Notes under the pieces: model-generated
What the model was told of the DNA's origin: nothing
Database searches by the model: none
What the model saw: only the letters and a program-made list of their open reading frames with translations
Shown: positions 63,978-64,000 of the stretch, in pieces
Numbering within the stretch: position 1 is the stretch's first letter
Layout: each line of letters begins with the position of its first letter
DNA from: Streptococcus sanguinis
GTDB lineage: Bacteria; Bacillota; Bacilli; Lactobacillales; Streptococcaceae
Reading direction: 5' to 3'
Length of the DNA: 64,000 nucleotides
Assembly (NCBI GenBank): GCA_013378335.1
Contig: CP040556.1
Coordinates: forward strand, 2,234,501 to 2,298,500
Program-made: the position numbers and the translations under genes

Positions 63978-64000
63978 TTAAAATTCATTATAGATAAAGC
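63978..64000 (-). CDS. dltX: DltX, C-terminal end (window edge)
   Basis: The last readable codons before a TAA at 63978 are F-I-Y-N-E-F, the conserved C-terminal motif of the small DltX membrane protein that is often encoded directly before dltA. Only the end is in view. The motif and position support it, but the assignment rests on six residues. Confidence 0.7.

Noticed and set aside
1..64000. CRISPR array or tRNA/rRNA genes
   Set aside because: No regularly spaced repeats and no cloverleaf or rRNA signature seen on either strand; repeats present are IS ends, MITE-like elements and pilin duplications.

Overview
The window looks like the chromosome of an oral streptococcus of the sanguinis/mitis group. 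Gene content and codon use are typical of a low-GC Lactobacillales genome. The combination of a type VII secretion locus (T7SSb), a complete Gram-positive type IV pilus locus and a dlt operon fits Streptococcus sanguinis or a close relative. I assign this from recognised families, not from a database search.

Layout. 1-10.6 kb (minus strand): T7SSb cluster in the order esxA, esaA, essA, esaB, essB, essC, then a DUF5082-type partner protein and the start of a probable secreted substrate that runs off the left edge. 10.7-15.2 kb: housekeeping genes (hisS, a MIP18/DUF59 protein, ilvD with a CodY-like box, rpmF-rpmG). 15.3-26.7 kb: an accessory region with four IS30-family copies (one intact, three damaged), a family of 159-bp MITE-like repeats, a partly duplicated cassette of small oxidoreductase/MoaF-like genes, a P-loop gene cut by an IS, and gshF. 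26.7-32.6 kb: an mgtA-type P-type ATPase behind a yybP-ykoY manganese riboswitch, a dead sialidase gene, a P-loop kinase and an XRE regulator/membrane protein pair. 32.6-36.3 kb: a SepM-like PDZ/Lon protease, two paralogous membrane proteins and a GH73-type glucosaminidase. 36.4-54.2 kb (minus): type IV pilus locus, pilF-pilT-pilG, three pilE-like genes, pilA-pilB-pilC, pilM-pilN-pilO, three locus-specific accessory genes and pilD. 54.2-55.3 kb: a 1.1-kb non-coding stretch with two near-consensus promoters facing pilF, several hairpins, a TTTAAG-N5-TTTAAG (CiaR-type) repeat and a terminator on the opposite strand. 55.3-59.6 kb: CDF metal exporter with a divergent TetR regulator, an MFS transporter, a HAD phosphatase and a GNAT. 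59.6-64 kb (minus): dltA-D with the last codons of dltX at the right edge.

How the parts fit. The left, centre and right blocks are all cell-surface machinery: T7SS export, pilus assembly and D-alanylation of teichoic acids. A SepM-like protease and a glucosaminidase sit beside the pilus genes. Three pilus genes (pilF, pilB, pilO) each carry a one-base contraction in a short homopolymer. That is either phase-variable/decaying sequence or under-called homopolymers in the assembly. The most promising undescribed items are the pilF upstream region, with a candidate antisense small RNA, and a 15-bp palindrome shared almost exactly between the pilF and esxA upstream regions.
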